Below, piece by piece: positions 6,424 through 13,704 of a stretch of 14,393 nucleotides of DNA (position 1 is its first letter; each line of letters opens with the position of its first letter). The position numbers were made by a program, and so were the translations under genes. This DNA is from Candidatus Sericytochromatia bacterium (GTDB lineage Bacteria > Cyanobacteriota > Sericytochromatia > JACMPN01), in the NCBI GenBank assembly GCA_014377495.1, contig JACMPN010000508.1, positions 1-14,393 of the forward strand, written 5' to 3'. Below the pieces are notes generated by a model that saw only the letters and a list, made by a program, of their open reading frames with translations, had not been told where the DNA came from and did not search any database.

Positions 6424-7797
6424 CTAGCGCAGGAGTTGTTTGCCCGGAGCGGCCTTGACCCAGTCCGGATACTCTGCCATCAGCAGGTCGTACAACTGAT
6501 CGTCGGAGACCGCCTCGGGGCTCTCGATGCTGAAGAAGTTGGCGTTGTCCACGTAACGGCCGGTCAGGGCGTCCAGTTTCTCCAGAAACGAAAAGTCGGA
6601 GGCGAAGGCCCGGGCGAAGAAGCCGCCGCCCGCTTTGGCGACGTCCTTACTGGATTTGCCGATGCCCATGAACTGCCAGAAGATCGGCTCGTAGGCGCCC
6701 CAGCGGACTTGGGCCTCGGCGGCCTTTTCGTCCGGGGTCTGACCGCCCGTGACGAACATGACGTAGACGGGCAGGTCGGCGGCAACTGGTGCCGACCGCT
6801 CGTTCCCCTGTCCGTCGGGCATGTAGTGCGCACGGATCAGTTTCATCGCCTGACTGTAGTCGGTGCCTCCCTCCAGGGGGAAGCGGGAGAGCAGGGTCGG
6901 AATGAAGCTCTTGCAGTTGTTGAACGCCATCTCGCCGGCAGCGTGGGCCCGGACGCCGAAGAGGAAAACGTCGATGGCGCCGTCGTCATCGAAGCGGGTG
7001 GCGAGGGCCAGGATTTTTTCAGCGAACCGCTGGACGGCGCCCGATTTGTAAAGGGCGTTCATCGAGCCGGAGATGTCCAGGCAGAGGGCGACTTTGGCCC
7101 GATGCTCGCTGAGGTTGACCTTGGCGAGGCTGATTTCCGCTTTTTTCACCAAAGAGAGCAGTTGGGGCGCCTGCTCGGCAATCTTTTTGTTCAGGTCGAC
7201 GGTTTTTGCCGAGATGGGGCCGGCCGGTTGCGGTGCCGGCGTCGGTGTGGGCACAGGGGGTGCCGGCTCTTCGACGGTGATGCCGAATGAGGTCGCCAAT
7301 GCAGCCAGTCCGCCGTTGAAGCCCTGGCCCACCGCTTTGAATTTCCAGCCACCGCCGTGCCGGTAGAACTTGCCGAGGATCATCGCCGCCTCCTTGCCCA
7401 CGTCGACAAGGACGTAGCGGGCGATGGTGTTGGCGCCGTCCGTGACGAGGACGTTGGTTTCGCTGACGTTTTGGAACGTCTTGGTCGAACCTTCCGGCAT
7501 CGTCAGGGTCAGGGCGATCTCGGCCACGTCGGCCGGGACTTTGGCCAGCGCGACGCTGAACCGCTCGGTGGCGGGATGCGGTCCCGTCTTGCCCTGCCAG
7601 GAGACCGCACCGCAGGCGGAGCGGGCCTGGTTGTAAAAGATCATGTCGTCGTCGGTCCGCACACGTCCGGTGGCGAGCAGCAAAAAGGCACTGGCGTCGA
7701 TCTCGGTGCCGGAGGGGGGCTGCCAGTGCAGGACCACATCCAGGGTCGTGCCGCTGGTCGCCGGGATGGCGACATTGGCGCCGCGTGTGAGTTCCAT
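6424..7797 (-). CDS. TerD domain - vWA (TerF-like) fusion protein
   Basis: A 457-residue cytosolic stress protein. Residues 1-~175 are a TerD domain (opening MELTRGANVAIP, then LDVVLHW, IDASAFLLL, DDDMIFYNQ, and ending FYRHGGGWKFKAVGQGF). A Pro-rich linker follows (177-194). The vWA domain (about 230-440) is of the TerF type, with MIDAS residues D241-x-S243-x-S245 in DISGSM and T312 in GGTDYS. The third MIDAS motif, normally TDG, reads TGG (350-352). The acidic run that follows the FYN motif and helps bind Ca2+ in TerD proteins is also thinned (WQGKTGPHPATERFSV). ATG at 7797 is chosen: GAGGAG lies 7 bases upstream and TerD homology begins there. It probably scaffolds the Ter stress response. 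It is separated from the upstream AIM24 operon by 197 bases with a strong hairpin, so it may be its own unit. Confidence 0.88.
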   Translation of the reverse strand: MELTRGANVAIPATSGTTLDVVLHWQPPSGTEIDASAFLLLATGRVRTDDDMIFYNQARSACGAVSWQGKTGPHPATERFSVALAKVPADVAEIALTLTMPEGSTKTFQNVSETNVLVTDGANTIARYVLVDVGKEAAMILGKFYRHGGGWKFKAVGQGFNGGLAALATSFGITVEEPAPPVPTPTPAPQPAGPISAKTVDLNKKIAEQAPQLLSLVKKAEISLAKVNLSEHRAKVALCLDISGSMNALYKSGAVQRFAEKILALATRFDDDGAIDVFLFGVRAHAAGEMAFNNCKSFIPTLLSRFPLEGGTDYSQAMKLIRAHYMPDGQGNERSAPVAADLPVYVMFVTGGQTPDEKAAEAQVRWGAYEPIFWQFMGIGKSSKDVAKAGGGFFARAFASDFSFLEKLDALTGRYVDNANFFSIESPEAVSDDQLYDLLMAEYPDWVKAAPGKQLLR

Positions 7798-7867
7798 GCC
7801 GGGTCTCCTCAGGATCTTGGATGTGGTGCCGACCCATCGTCCAGCGGACGGGACGGCCGATCCCATC

Positions 7868-7873
7868 AGTATA
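7868..7873 (-). promoter_or_regulatory. Candidate -10 box for terD-vWA
   Basis: Minus-strand TATACT (5 of 6 to TATAAT) lies 70 bases before the TerD-vWA ATG and after the 7924-7960 hairpin, where a separate promoter would be needed. The -35 position is poor (ATCCGG at 17-base spacing), so an activator or alternative sigma factor may be involved, or the match is chance. Confidence 0.25.
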
Positions 7874-7923
7874 GGTAGACCGACTCAGGTCCGGATGAAC
7901 ATCTTGCAGTCGGTGTGGTAGCC

Positions 7924-7960
7924 ACCGGTGCCTGGGGTCGAGGCGAGCCCAGGCACCGGT
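7924..7960 (-). terminator. Perfect 13-bp hairpin between AIM24 operon and terD-vWA
   Basis: ACCGGTGCCTGGG (7924-7936) and CCCAGGCACCGGT (7948-7960) are perfect reverse complements with an 11-base loop, 34 bases past the stop of the third AIM24 gene. The stem is very stable. No U-tract follows on the minus strand, so it may terminate partially, protect the AIM24 message 3' end, or serve as a protein-binding palindrome. Confidence 0.55.
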
Positions 7961-7994
7961 CGGCGCCGGCCGGAATAGGCTCTTGGTGCGCCGC

Positions 7995-8717
7995 TCAGCC
8001 TTTCAGGCGGGTGGCGATCGACTGGCTGAGATCCTGTAGTTGGTCGGGCGCCAGGCCGGTCATCTGGGACTTGATCGACTGCAGGAGTCCGCCGCCGCCG
8101 CCTTCCGAGGACTGGATGAGCACCGTGCCCTGACCATGGAAATCGAGCTGTTTCTCTTCGCCGGACAGGGTGATGCCGCTCAGGGCTCCGACGGCGTTGA
8201 GGACGTTGGTGACGTGGGCGTAGTCGTAGCAATAGGACGGACTCGGCAGGTCCGCCCAGCCGACGACCGCCTGCTCATCGGCCCGGCAGGGCGGTTCGAG
8301 GAAGTGCACGGGCCCGTTCGACGAGGCCAGCAGCGTGCCGGTCCCCACCAGGGTCAGGTAGCCGGGCAACGTGGACTCCTGGGCTCGCAGGCCTTTGGTA
8401 AAGCCGAGGCAGTGGGAGGCCTTGATGGTAAAGGTCGCATCTGCCAGGTCGAACGAGGCGATGTCAAAGCAGTTGTCGGCGACGATCAGCGAGCCTGCCC
8501 CAGTGACCACCACATAGTTGTGGACGTACATCGGGGCGTTGAAGGCTTCTTTGACGAGGATGTCGAGCATGCCGCTGCCCACGGCCTCAAAGCGCAATGC
8601 CCCGTAGTAGGCGATCATTTTGCCTTTTTGGATGAACATCTCGTCTTTGACGGCGATGCTGTAGGCAAACCGGTTCAGGTTGTCGTTGGCCGGCAGGTTC
8701 TGGGGGGAATAAAGCAT
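7995..8717 (-). CDS. AIM24-family protein, divergent paralogue with C-terminal tail
   Basis: A 240-residue AIM24-family (PF01987-type) protein, a double-psi/TRAP-like beta fold of unknown biochemical role often encoded beside TerD genes. Family features include MFIQKGKMIAYYG (27-39), GMLDILVKEAF, and the repeated short beta strands ending in GQGTVLIQSSE. It is clearly more diverged than its two upstream paralogues. After the domain it carries a GGGGG linker and an ~30-residue amphipathic tail (LLQSIKSQMTGL onward) that the others lack. No signal peptide or membrane segment is visible. ATG at 8717 is preceded by GAGAGG about 9 bases upstream; the gap to the previous gene is 5 bases, so they share an operon. 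Role inferred only from association with Ter genes. Confidence 0.82.
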   Translation of the reverse strand: MLYSPQNLPANDNLNRFAYSIAVKDEMFIQKGKMIAYYGALRFEAVGSGMLDILVKEAFNAPMYVHNYVVVTGAGSLIVADNCFDIASFDLADATFTIKASHCLGFTKGLRAQESTLPGYLTLVGTGTLLASSNGPVHFLEPPCRADEQAVVGWADLPSPSYCYDYAHVTNVLNAVGALSGITLSGEEKQLDFHGQGTVLIQSSEGGGGGLLQSIKSQMTGLAPDQLQDLSQSIATRLKG

Positions 8718-8722
8718 CGTTC

Positions 8723-9361
8723 CTACCTCTCGCTCGCTTGAATGTAGACCGTGCCGAGACCGGTGAATTTCAGCTGATACGATTCGCCTGACGCCTGGCC
8801 GATCAGGGTCTTCCAGTTGACGTCCGTGATCACTGCCGACGTGACCTGGCCCTTGTGGCCGATGTAGGCGTTGGGATCGACACAGATCGGCTTTTGGGCC
8901 GTGACCTCCAGGGCGATGATGTTGCCGTCGGAGACGATGGCCAACTCGCCTGTCCCCTCCAGGGTTGTTGTAAAAAGCCCCTGGCCCGTGGCAGCGCCCC
9001 GAATGAGGCCCTGGACACCCTGGTTGCCCTGAAAGACGGTGCCGGTGCGCAGACGGCCGTCATAGGCGAGGAGGCTGTCGCTCTCGGCGTAAAAGGTCTC
9101 GCCCCGGAGCGTGATCACCGTAACGAAGAGACCGTTCTGACCGTAGTAGACGGAGCCCGTGCCGACGGCGGCCATCAGCTGATAGCCTTCGTTGGTCACG
9201 ACCCGCATGGCCGCCCCCTGGATGCCCTCACTGCCCAGGAACGACCTGGAAAAGGCGACCTGGCCCTGATAGGCGAGCATGGCGCCCCGCTTGGCGTAAA
9301 CGGTTTCATTGTTGAGCTGGACCTCCAGCATTTTTTCGTTGGTCAGCTGATAGCTCGGCAT
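8723..9361 (-). CDS. AIM24-family protein (middle paralogue)
   Basis: A 212-residue AIM24-family protein. It aligns end to end with the gene upstream (9400-10020): shared blocks include SLLAYDGRLRTGTVF, GAATGQGLFTTTLEGTG, and the C-terminal DVNWKTLIG, SGESYQLKFTG and VYIQ. The two are recent-looking tandem duplicates relative to the third copy. The protein is all-beta in appearance, with no membrane segment, signal peptide or catalytic motif. ATG at 9361 is supported by GAGGAG 7-8 bases upstream. It lies 38 bases from the preceding gene and 5 from the next. Function is unknown; bacterial AIM24 proteins recur near TerD genes and may assemble as oligomers. Confidence 0.85.
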   Translation of the reverse strand: MPSYQLTNEKMLEVQLNNETVYAKRGAMLAYQGQVAFSRSFLGSEGIQGAAMRVVTNEGYQLMAAVGTGSVYYGQNGLFVTVITLRGETFYAESDSLLAYDGRLRTGTVFQGNQGVQGLIRGAATGQGLFTTTLEGTGELAIVSDGNIIALEVTAQKPICVDPNAYIGHKGQVTSAVITDVNWKTLIGQASGESYQLKFTGLGTVYIQASER

Positions 9362-9399
9362 CGCAAAATCTCCTCAGGCATGGCGGAACGGGGCGCGGC

Positions 9400-10020
9400 C
9401 TACTTCAGTTCCGATGGCTGGATGTAGACGACGCCTGTGCCCGTGAATTTCAGCTGGTAGGACTCACCGGACGTATGGCCGATCATCGTTTTCCAATTCA
9501 CGTCGAAGATGAACGCCTGCTGGATGTCGCCCTTGTAGCCGACGAAGGCGTCGGGATCGACGAACAGGGGCTGACCGGGGGTCACGTCGAGCATGATCAG
9601 GTTGCCGTGGGAAAACACGGCCAGATTGCCCGTGCCCTCGATCGTCGTCGTGAACAGCCCCTGGCCGGACGCTGCACCCCGCAAACCGGCAAAGACGGTG
9701 TTGGTCTGCAACGTCACATCGTAGGCGAGGAGGCTGCTGCTCTCCACGAAGACCTTTTCACCCTGGAGGGGAATGACCGCCACTTCGCGGGCGGCATTGG
9801 CAAAATAGACGGTGCCGGTCCCGCTCGTCGTCATCACGTCGAGGCTTTCGTTGGTCACCTTGCGCTTGAGGGCCCCGAAGAGGCCCTCGCCGCCGAGAAT
9901 CGCTTTTTCGAACTTGATCGTACCGTCATAGGCCACCATGGCGCCGGCTCTGGCCATGACCTTCTCGTTTTGCAGACTGACCTCCAGGAGGCGGTCGTTG
10001 TTCAGGCGGAACGTGGACAA
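9400..10020 (-). CDS. AIM24-family protein (first paralogue, TTG start)
   Basis: A 206-residue AIM24-family protein and first gene of the AIM24 operon. Recognisable blocks are MARAGAMVAYDG, SSSLLAYDVTLQTNTVF, GAASGQGLFTTTIEGTG, DVNWKTMIG and SGESYQLKFTG, nearly the same as in the middle paralogue. The start is taken as TTG at 10020: it matches the N-terminal alignment with the paralogue (STFRLNNDRLLEV against PSYQLTNEKMLEV), and GAGGGAG lies 8 bases upstream. An in-frame ATG at 10095 would add 25 residues with no counterpart in the paralogues. It is transcribed divergently from flhB across a 336-base gap. Confidence 0.85.
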   Translation of the reverse strand: MSTFRLNNDRLLEVSLQNEKVMARAGAMVAYDGTIKFEKAILGGEGLFGALKRKVTNESLDVMTTSGTGTVYFANAAREVAVIPLQGEKVFVESSSLLAYDVTLQTNTVFAGLRGAASGQGLFTTTIEGTGNLAVFSHGNLIMLDVTPGQPLFVDPDAFVGYKGDIQQAFIFDVNWKTMIGHTSGESYQLKFTGTGVVYIQPSELK

Positions 10021-10028
10021 GGATGATT

Positions 10029-10035
10029 CTCCCTC
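10029..10035 (-). promoter_or_regulatory. Ribosome binding site fixing the TTG start of the first AIM24 gene
   Basis: Minus-strand GAGGGAG with 8-base spacing to the TTG at 10020. It favours that start over the upstream in-frame ATG at 10095. Confidence 0.55.
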
Positions 10036-10343
10036 TGGCGTGCGATGAGGCGGTATGCGGGCAACGGGGTGTTTGGTGGGAATACTTTCCAGCACAAAAT
10101 AGATCAGTCCGAAAGGCCGCTGGTAAAGTAGCCCGATTCACCGTCCGTTGACTATCGGGGGGAGACTGCCTCGCCGATGACGCAACACGGGCCTGCCGGC
10201 CGTCGGATCGCGTCGGCATGCTGGTTTTGGCCGGCGGCAGGGGTGTAAGCTGGGATCAGGTTGCGGCTTGGCCGTCTGTGCCAGGGAGCCGCAGTCAGCG
10301 GTCGTCGAACCGATGCCGTGTGAGGACGTTTCCGAAAAGCCCT

Positions 10344-10348
10344 GAGGT
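10344..10348 (+). promoter_or_regulatory. Ribosome binding site for flhB GTG start
   Basis: GAGGT lies 8 bases before GTG at 10357. An in-frame TAA at 10348-10350 rules out any earlier start, so GTG must be the initiator unless the gene begins further in. Confidence 0.6.
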
Positions 10349-10356
10349 AAGCCCCT

Positions 10357-11421
10357 GTGTTCGAAAGCGAAAAATCCGAAGAGGCGACACCGAAACGCCG
10401 CCAGGACGCGATCAACAAGGGCAATGCTGCCAAAAGCATGGACCTGTCGATCGGGATCAAGTTCATTCTGGCGATTTTCATGTTGCGGGCCCTGGCCCTG
10501 CCTGCCTGGAACCAGCTCGAGTCCCTGACGATCAATGCCTGGCGCCACTTCCCGACCGATGTGTCCGCCGATCAGGCCAACGACATGATGCAGCATTACA
10601 GCCTCCAGATGCTGACGCTCCTCGCGCCGATCCTCCTGGGCATGCTCTTTTTCGGGGTGGCCACGAGTGTCATCCAGACAGGGATCATCTTCAATCCCGC
10701 CCTGCTGCGGGTGGACATCAGCCGGGTCAACCCCTTCGGGCAGAGCGGCTTTCCCCGCTTTTTCTCGGCCCAGCCCTACCAGTCGCTGATCGTCAACATC
10801 CTGAAGCTGACGGCGCTGGGCTGGCTGGGCTGGACGATCGTCCTGCGGGGCTATCCCAAGCTGATCGACACCGTGCATATGGATTTGGCCGAAGCGGGCA
10901 GCACCTATGCCGCCCTCGTCTGGGAGGTCTGCTGGAAGGTCGGCATGGCCCTGCTCATCCTGGGCGTCGTCGATTATGTTTTGGCCAAACGGCGCTTTGA
11001 TAAATCGATCAAGATGAGCAAGCAGGAAGTCAAAGACGAAAACCGCAGCCAGGACGGTGACCCTGCGGTCAAGGGCCGACAGCGGCAGTTGCGGATGCAG
11101 GCGTCCCGCAAGCGGATGATGCAGGATGTCCCCAGGGCCGACGTGGTGATCACCAACCCCACGCATCTGGCGATTGCCATCGAGTATAATGTCAGCAAAA
11201 TGGGCGCCCCGACGGTGATTGCCATGGGTGCCGACCACTTGGCGAAAAAGATCCGCGAAATCGCCAAGGAAAACAACGTGCCGATCATCGAAAACAAGCC
11301 GCTCGCCCAGGCCCTGTACCGCGACACGGAGATCGGGGACGAGATCCCCTCCGAGCTCTATGCCGCCGTGTCGGACATCCTCGTCTACGTCTTCCGCTTG
11401 AGCGGCAAAATGAGCCTCTGA
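10357..11421 (+). CDS. flhB: Flagellar type III export protein FlhB
   Basis: A 354-residue inner-membrane protein of the flagellar export gate that switches secretion from rod/hook to filament substrates. The N-terminus SEEATPKRRQDAINKGNAAKS is the standard cytosolic opening. Four membrane segments fall near 33-50, 84-105, 143-163 and 186-208. The conserved linker SKQEVKDE (221-228) and the autocleavage motif N267-P268-T269-H270 in ITNPTHLAIAIEYN are intact, so self-cleavage is expected. Length fits the family (about 350-380). The start is GTG. FlhB is distinguished from virulence-type YscU homologues by the adjacent flagellar flhA and PilZ genes. It leads a flhB-flhA pair; fliR or fliPQ are not upstream here. 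Confidence 0.95.
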   Translation: MFESEKSEEATPKRRQDAINKGNAAKSMDLSIGIKFILAIFMLRALALPAWNQLESLTINAWRHFPTDVSADQANDMMQHYSLQMLTLLAPILLGMLFFGVATSVIQTGIIFNPALLRVDISRVNPFGQSGFPRFFSAQPYQSLIVNILKLTALGWLGWTIVLRGYPKLIDTVHMDLAEAGSTYAALVWEVCWKVGMALLILGVVDYVLAKRRFDKSIKMSKQEVKDENRSQDGDPAVKGRQRQLRMQASRKRMMQDVPRADVVITNPTHLAIAIEYNVSKMGAPTVIAMGADHLAKKIREIAKENNVPIIENKPLAQALYRDTEIGDEIPSELYAAVSDILVYVFRLSGKMSL

Positions 11422-11443
11422 TCATGGGTATCACCGACTAACT

Positions 11444-13576
11444 ATGGCCACGACCGTCACCACACCCGTCTCCGCCTTTGATCGGATCCTCAAGCAGGGC
11501 GACATTGCGCTGGCGGTCTTCGTCATCGCCATCGTCTGCGTGATGATGCTGCCGCTGCCCGAGTTCATCCTCGACATCCTGCTGGTGCTGAACCTCACGG
11601 CCGCCCTGATGGTCCTGATGGTTTCGCTCTATGCCGAGCAGCCCCTGCAGTTTTCGACGTTCCCCACGCTGCTGCTCGTCCTCACGTTGGCCCGCCTGAG
11701 CCTGAACATCTCCACCAGCCGGCTGATCCTCAGCAACGGCCATGCCGGTCACGTCATCGAAGCCTTTGGCAATTTCGTCGTCGGGGGCAATTACATCGTC
11801 GGTTTCGTCATCTTCCTGATTTTGACGATCATCCAGTTCGTCGTCATCACGGCCGGTGCCGGCCGTATCTCGGAAGTCGCCGCCCGCTTTACCCTGGACG
11901 CCATGCCCGGTAAGCAGATGGCCATCGATGCCGACCTCAACTCCGGGATGATCGATGAGCTGCAGGCGCGTGAGCGCCGGCAGGTGATCCAGCGGGAGGC
12001 GGACTTTTACGGCGCCATGGACGGGGCCAGCAAGTTCGTCCGGGGTGATGCCATCGCCGGTATCGTGATCATCGTCGTCAACCTCATCGGCGGCATCCTC
12101 ATCGGCACCCTGCAGCAGGGCAAGGACATCGGGGCCGCCCTGACGACTTACGCCCTGCTGACCATCGGCGACGGTCTGGTCACCCAGATCCCCGCCCTGG
12201 TCATCTCGGTGGCCACGGGTATCCTGGTTTCCCGGGCCGCCAGTGAGCTGAGCCTCGGCGAAAACATCGGCCGCCAGATCTTCTTCAACCCCAAGGCCGT
12301 CGGCATCGTCGGTGCCGTGCTGCTGAGCATGGCAATGGTGCCGGCCCTGCCCAAGGTGCCCTTCCTGCTGATCGGCGGTCTCGTCGCCGGCATTGCCTGG
12401 TTCATGCAGCGCAGCAAAAACGAGGGCGTGGCCTCGCTCGCCTCGGCCAGCGGTGCGGCGAGCGGCGGTACCCCGGCCCTGACAGACGGTGCCCCGGGGG
12501 CGATCGGCCGGCCCTCGGCGCCCAAAGAGCCTGAAAACATGGTCAACCTGCTCAAGATCGACCCGTTGGAGCTGGAGATCGGTTACCGGCTGATCCCACT
12601 CGTCGACACGGATCAGGGCGGGGATTTGTTGGAACGGATCACCAAGATCCGCCGGCAGATGGCGTTGCAGCTCGGTCTGGTCCTGCCGCCGATCCGCGTC
12701 CGGGACAACATCCAGCTGAAGCCCCGCGACTACTCGATCAAGCTGCGGGGGATCGAGATCGCCCACGGCGAGATCCACGTCGGCCATTTCCTGGCGATGA
12801 ATCCGGGCATCGCCACCGACAAGATGGAGGGCATCGACACGACGGAGCCCGTTTTCGGGTTGCCGGCGACCTGGATCAGCGAAGCCCAGAAGGAACGGGC
12901 CGAGATCCTCGGCTACACCGTCTTCGACCCCAGCACGGTCATCGCCACCCACCTGACCGAGATCGTCAAACGGTACTCCAGCGAGGTCCTTACCCGTCAG
13001 GACGTCCAAACCCTGCTCGACCACATCAAGAGCGAGTCTCCGGCCGTCGTCGAGGAGCTCGTGCCCGGTCTGCTCAGCGTCGGCGAGATCCAGCGCGTCC
13101 TGCAGAACCTCCTCAAGGAGCGCATCTCGATCCGCGACCTGACCCCGATTCTGGAAGCCCTGGCCAACTGGAGCCGCTCGACCAAGGATCCCGATGTGCT
13201 CAGCGAGTACGCCCGTCAGGCACTGGCCCGCAGCATCTGCCAGCAGTACGCCCTGCCCAACGGGACGATGCCCGTGATCACCCTGCAGCCCCAGCTGGAG
13301 CAGCTGATCAGTGAGGCGGTCAGTCGCAACGAGATGGGGATGATGGTCAATTTGGAGCCAAACACGGCCCAGAAGATCATCAACGCCATCACCAAGGAAG
13401 TGGAAAAGGCGGCAGCCAAGGGCTATCAGCCGCTGATCATCTGCTCGGCCAAGATCCGTCTCGTCCTGCGCCGGCTGACGGAGCGCTCCGTGCCGACCCT
13501 CGTCATCCTGGCCTACAACGAGATCGTCCCCCAGCAGGTACAGTTGCAGACTGTGGGCAACGTCGCCATCGACTGA
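11444..13576 (+). CDS. flhA: Flagellar type III export protein FlhA
   Basis: A 710-residue inner-membrane protein forming the nonameric export ring and docking platform for substrate-chaperone complexes. The first ~325 residues carry multiple membrane segments. The FHIPEP-family signature is complete at 141-164 (RISEVAARF, then LDAMPGKQMAIDAD), followed by EADFYGAMDGASKFV (185-199). The C-terminal half (about 360-710) is the cytosolic domain, joined by an Ala/Gly/Pro-rich linker (about 328-355). Length is close to the usual ~690. The ATG is 22 bases after the flhB stop. I see no good Shine-Dalgarno sequence; a six-codon mini-frame (ATG at 11424, TAA ending at 11441) occupies the gap, so translation may depend on coupling from flhB. 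Confidence 0.96.
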   Translation: MATTVTTPVSAFDRILKQGDIALAVFVIAIVCVMMLPLPEFILDILLVLNLTAALMVLMVSLYAEQPLQFSTFPTLLLVLTLARLSLNISTSRLILSNGHAGHVIEAFGNFVVGGNYIVGFVIFLILTIIQFVVITAGAGRISEVAARFTLDAMPGKQMAIDADLNSGMIDELQARERRQVIQREADFYGAMDGASKFVRGDAIAGIVIIVVNLIGGILIGTLQQGKDIGAALTTYALLTIGDGLVTQIPALVISVATGILVSRAASELSLGENIGRQIFFNPKAVGIVGAVLLSMAMVPALPKVPFLLIGGLVAGIAWFMQRSKNEGVASLASASGAASGGTPALTDGAPGAIGRPSAPKEPENMVNLLKIDPLELEIGYRLIPLVDTDQGGDLLERITKIRRQMALQLGLVLPPIRVRDNIQLKPRDYSIKLRGIEIAHGEIHVGHFLAMNPGIATDKMEGIDTTEPVFGLPATWISEAQKERAEILGYTVFDPSTVIATHLTEIVKRYSSEVLTRQDVQTLLDHIKSESPAVVEELVPGLLSVGEIQRVLQNLLKERISIRDLTPILEALANWSRSTKDPDVLSEYARQALARSICQQYALPNGTMPVITLQPQLEQLISEAVSRNEMGMMVNLEPNTAQKIINAITKEVEKAAAKGYQPLIICSAKIRLVLRRLTERSVPTLVILAYNEIVPQQVQLQTVGNVAID

Positions 13577-13603
13577 CCACCGGCACCGACAGAGGCAGGC
13601 TTG

Positions 13604-13617
13604 TGTAAGCGCTCACA
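13604..13617. promoter_or_regulatory. cre-like / LacI-family operator-like box
   Basis: TGTAAGCGCTCACA fits the catabolite-response-element pattern TGWAANCGNTNWCA at every position and is palindromic at 6 of 7 pairs. It lies 28 bases after the flhA stop and 88 bases before the PilZ gene start. It could be a CcpA or other LacI-family site that controls the PilZ gene. A single 14-base match can occur by chance. Confidence 0.4.
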
Positions 13618-13704
13618 GTCAAAAACCTGCCGGATCCGGCACGATGCAGGAGCCTTTTCAGTCAGGGCCCGCCATCCGGTGACTGTCGTCCAAAGAGGAA
13701 CGCC

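Larger units (their letters stand above)
10021..10356. other. Divergent intergenic region between AIM24 operon and flhB
   Basis: These 336 bases must hold the promoters of both the AIM24 operon (leftward) and flhB (rightward). No sigma-28-type flagellar promoter or clear sigma-70 pair is evident. The stretch around 10085-10110 is locally AT-rich and could hold the AIM24 promoter. CCTGCCGGCC (10192-10201) can pair with GGCCGGCGGCAGG (10229-10241) with a 3-base bulge, possibly a flhB leader hairpin. No gene is seen. Confidence 0.5.

Noticed and set aside
8723..10020. The two similar AIM24 genes considered as a repeat or IS-type duplication
   Set aside because: Similarity follows the protein domain within intact reading frames; ordinary tandem gene duplication explains it.
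10138..11238. 366-codon open frame antisense to flhB
   Set aside because: Opposite an intact flhB with conserved motifs; low-complexity shadow sequence.
11438..13024. 528-codon open frame antisense to flhA
   Set aside because: It has Asp/Gln/Gly/His-rich shadow composition, no recognisable domain, and lies wholly opposite a clear flhA; typical of GC-rich coding DNA.
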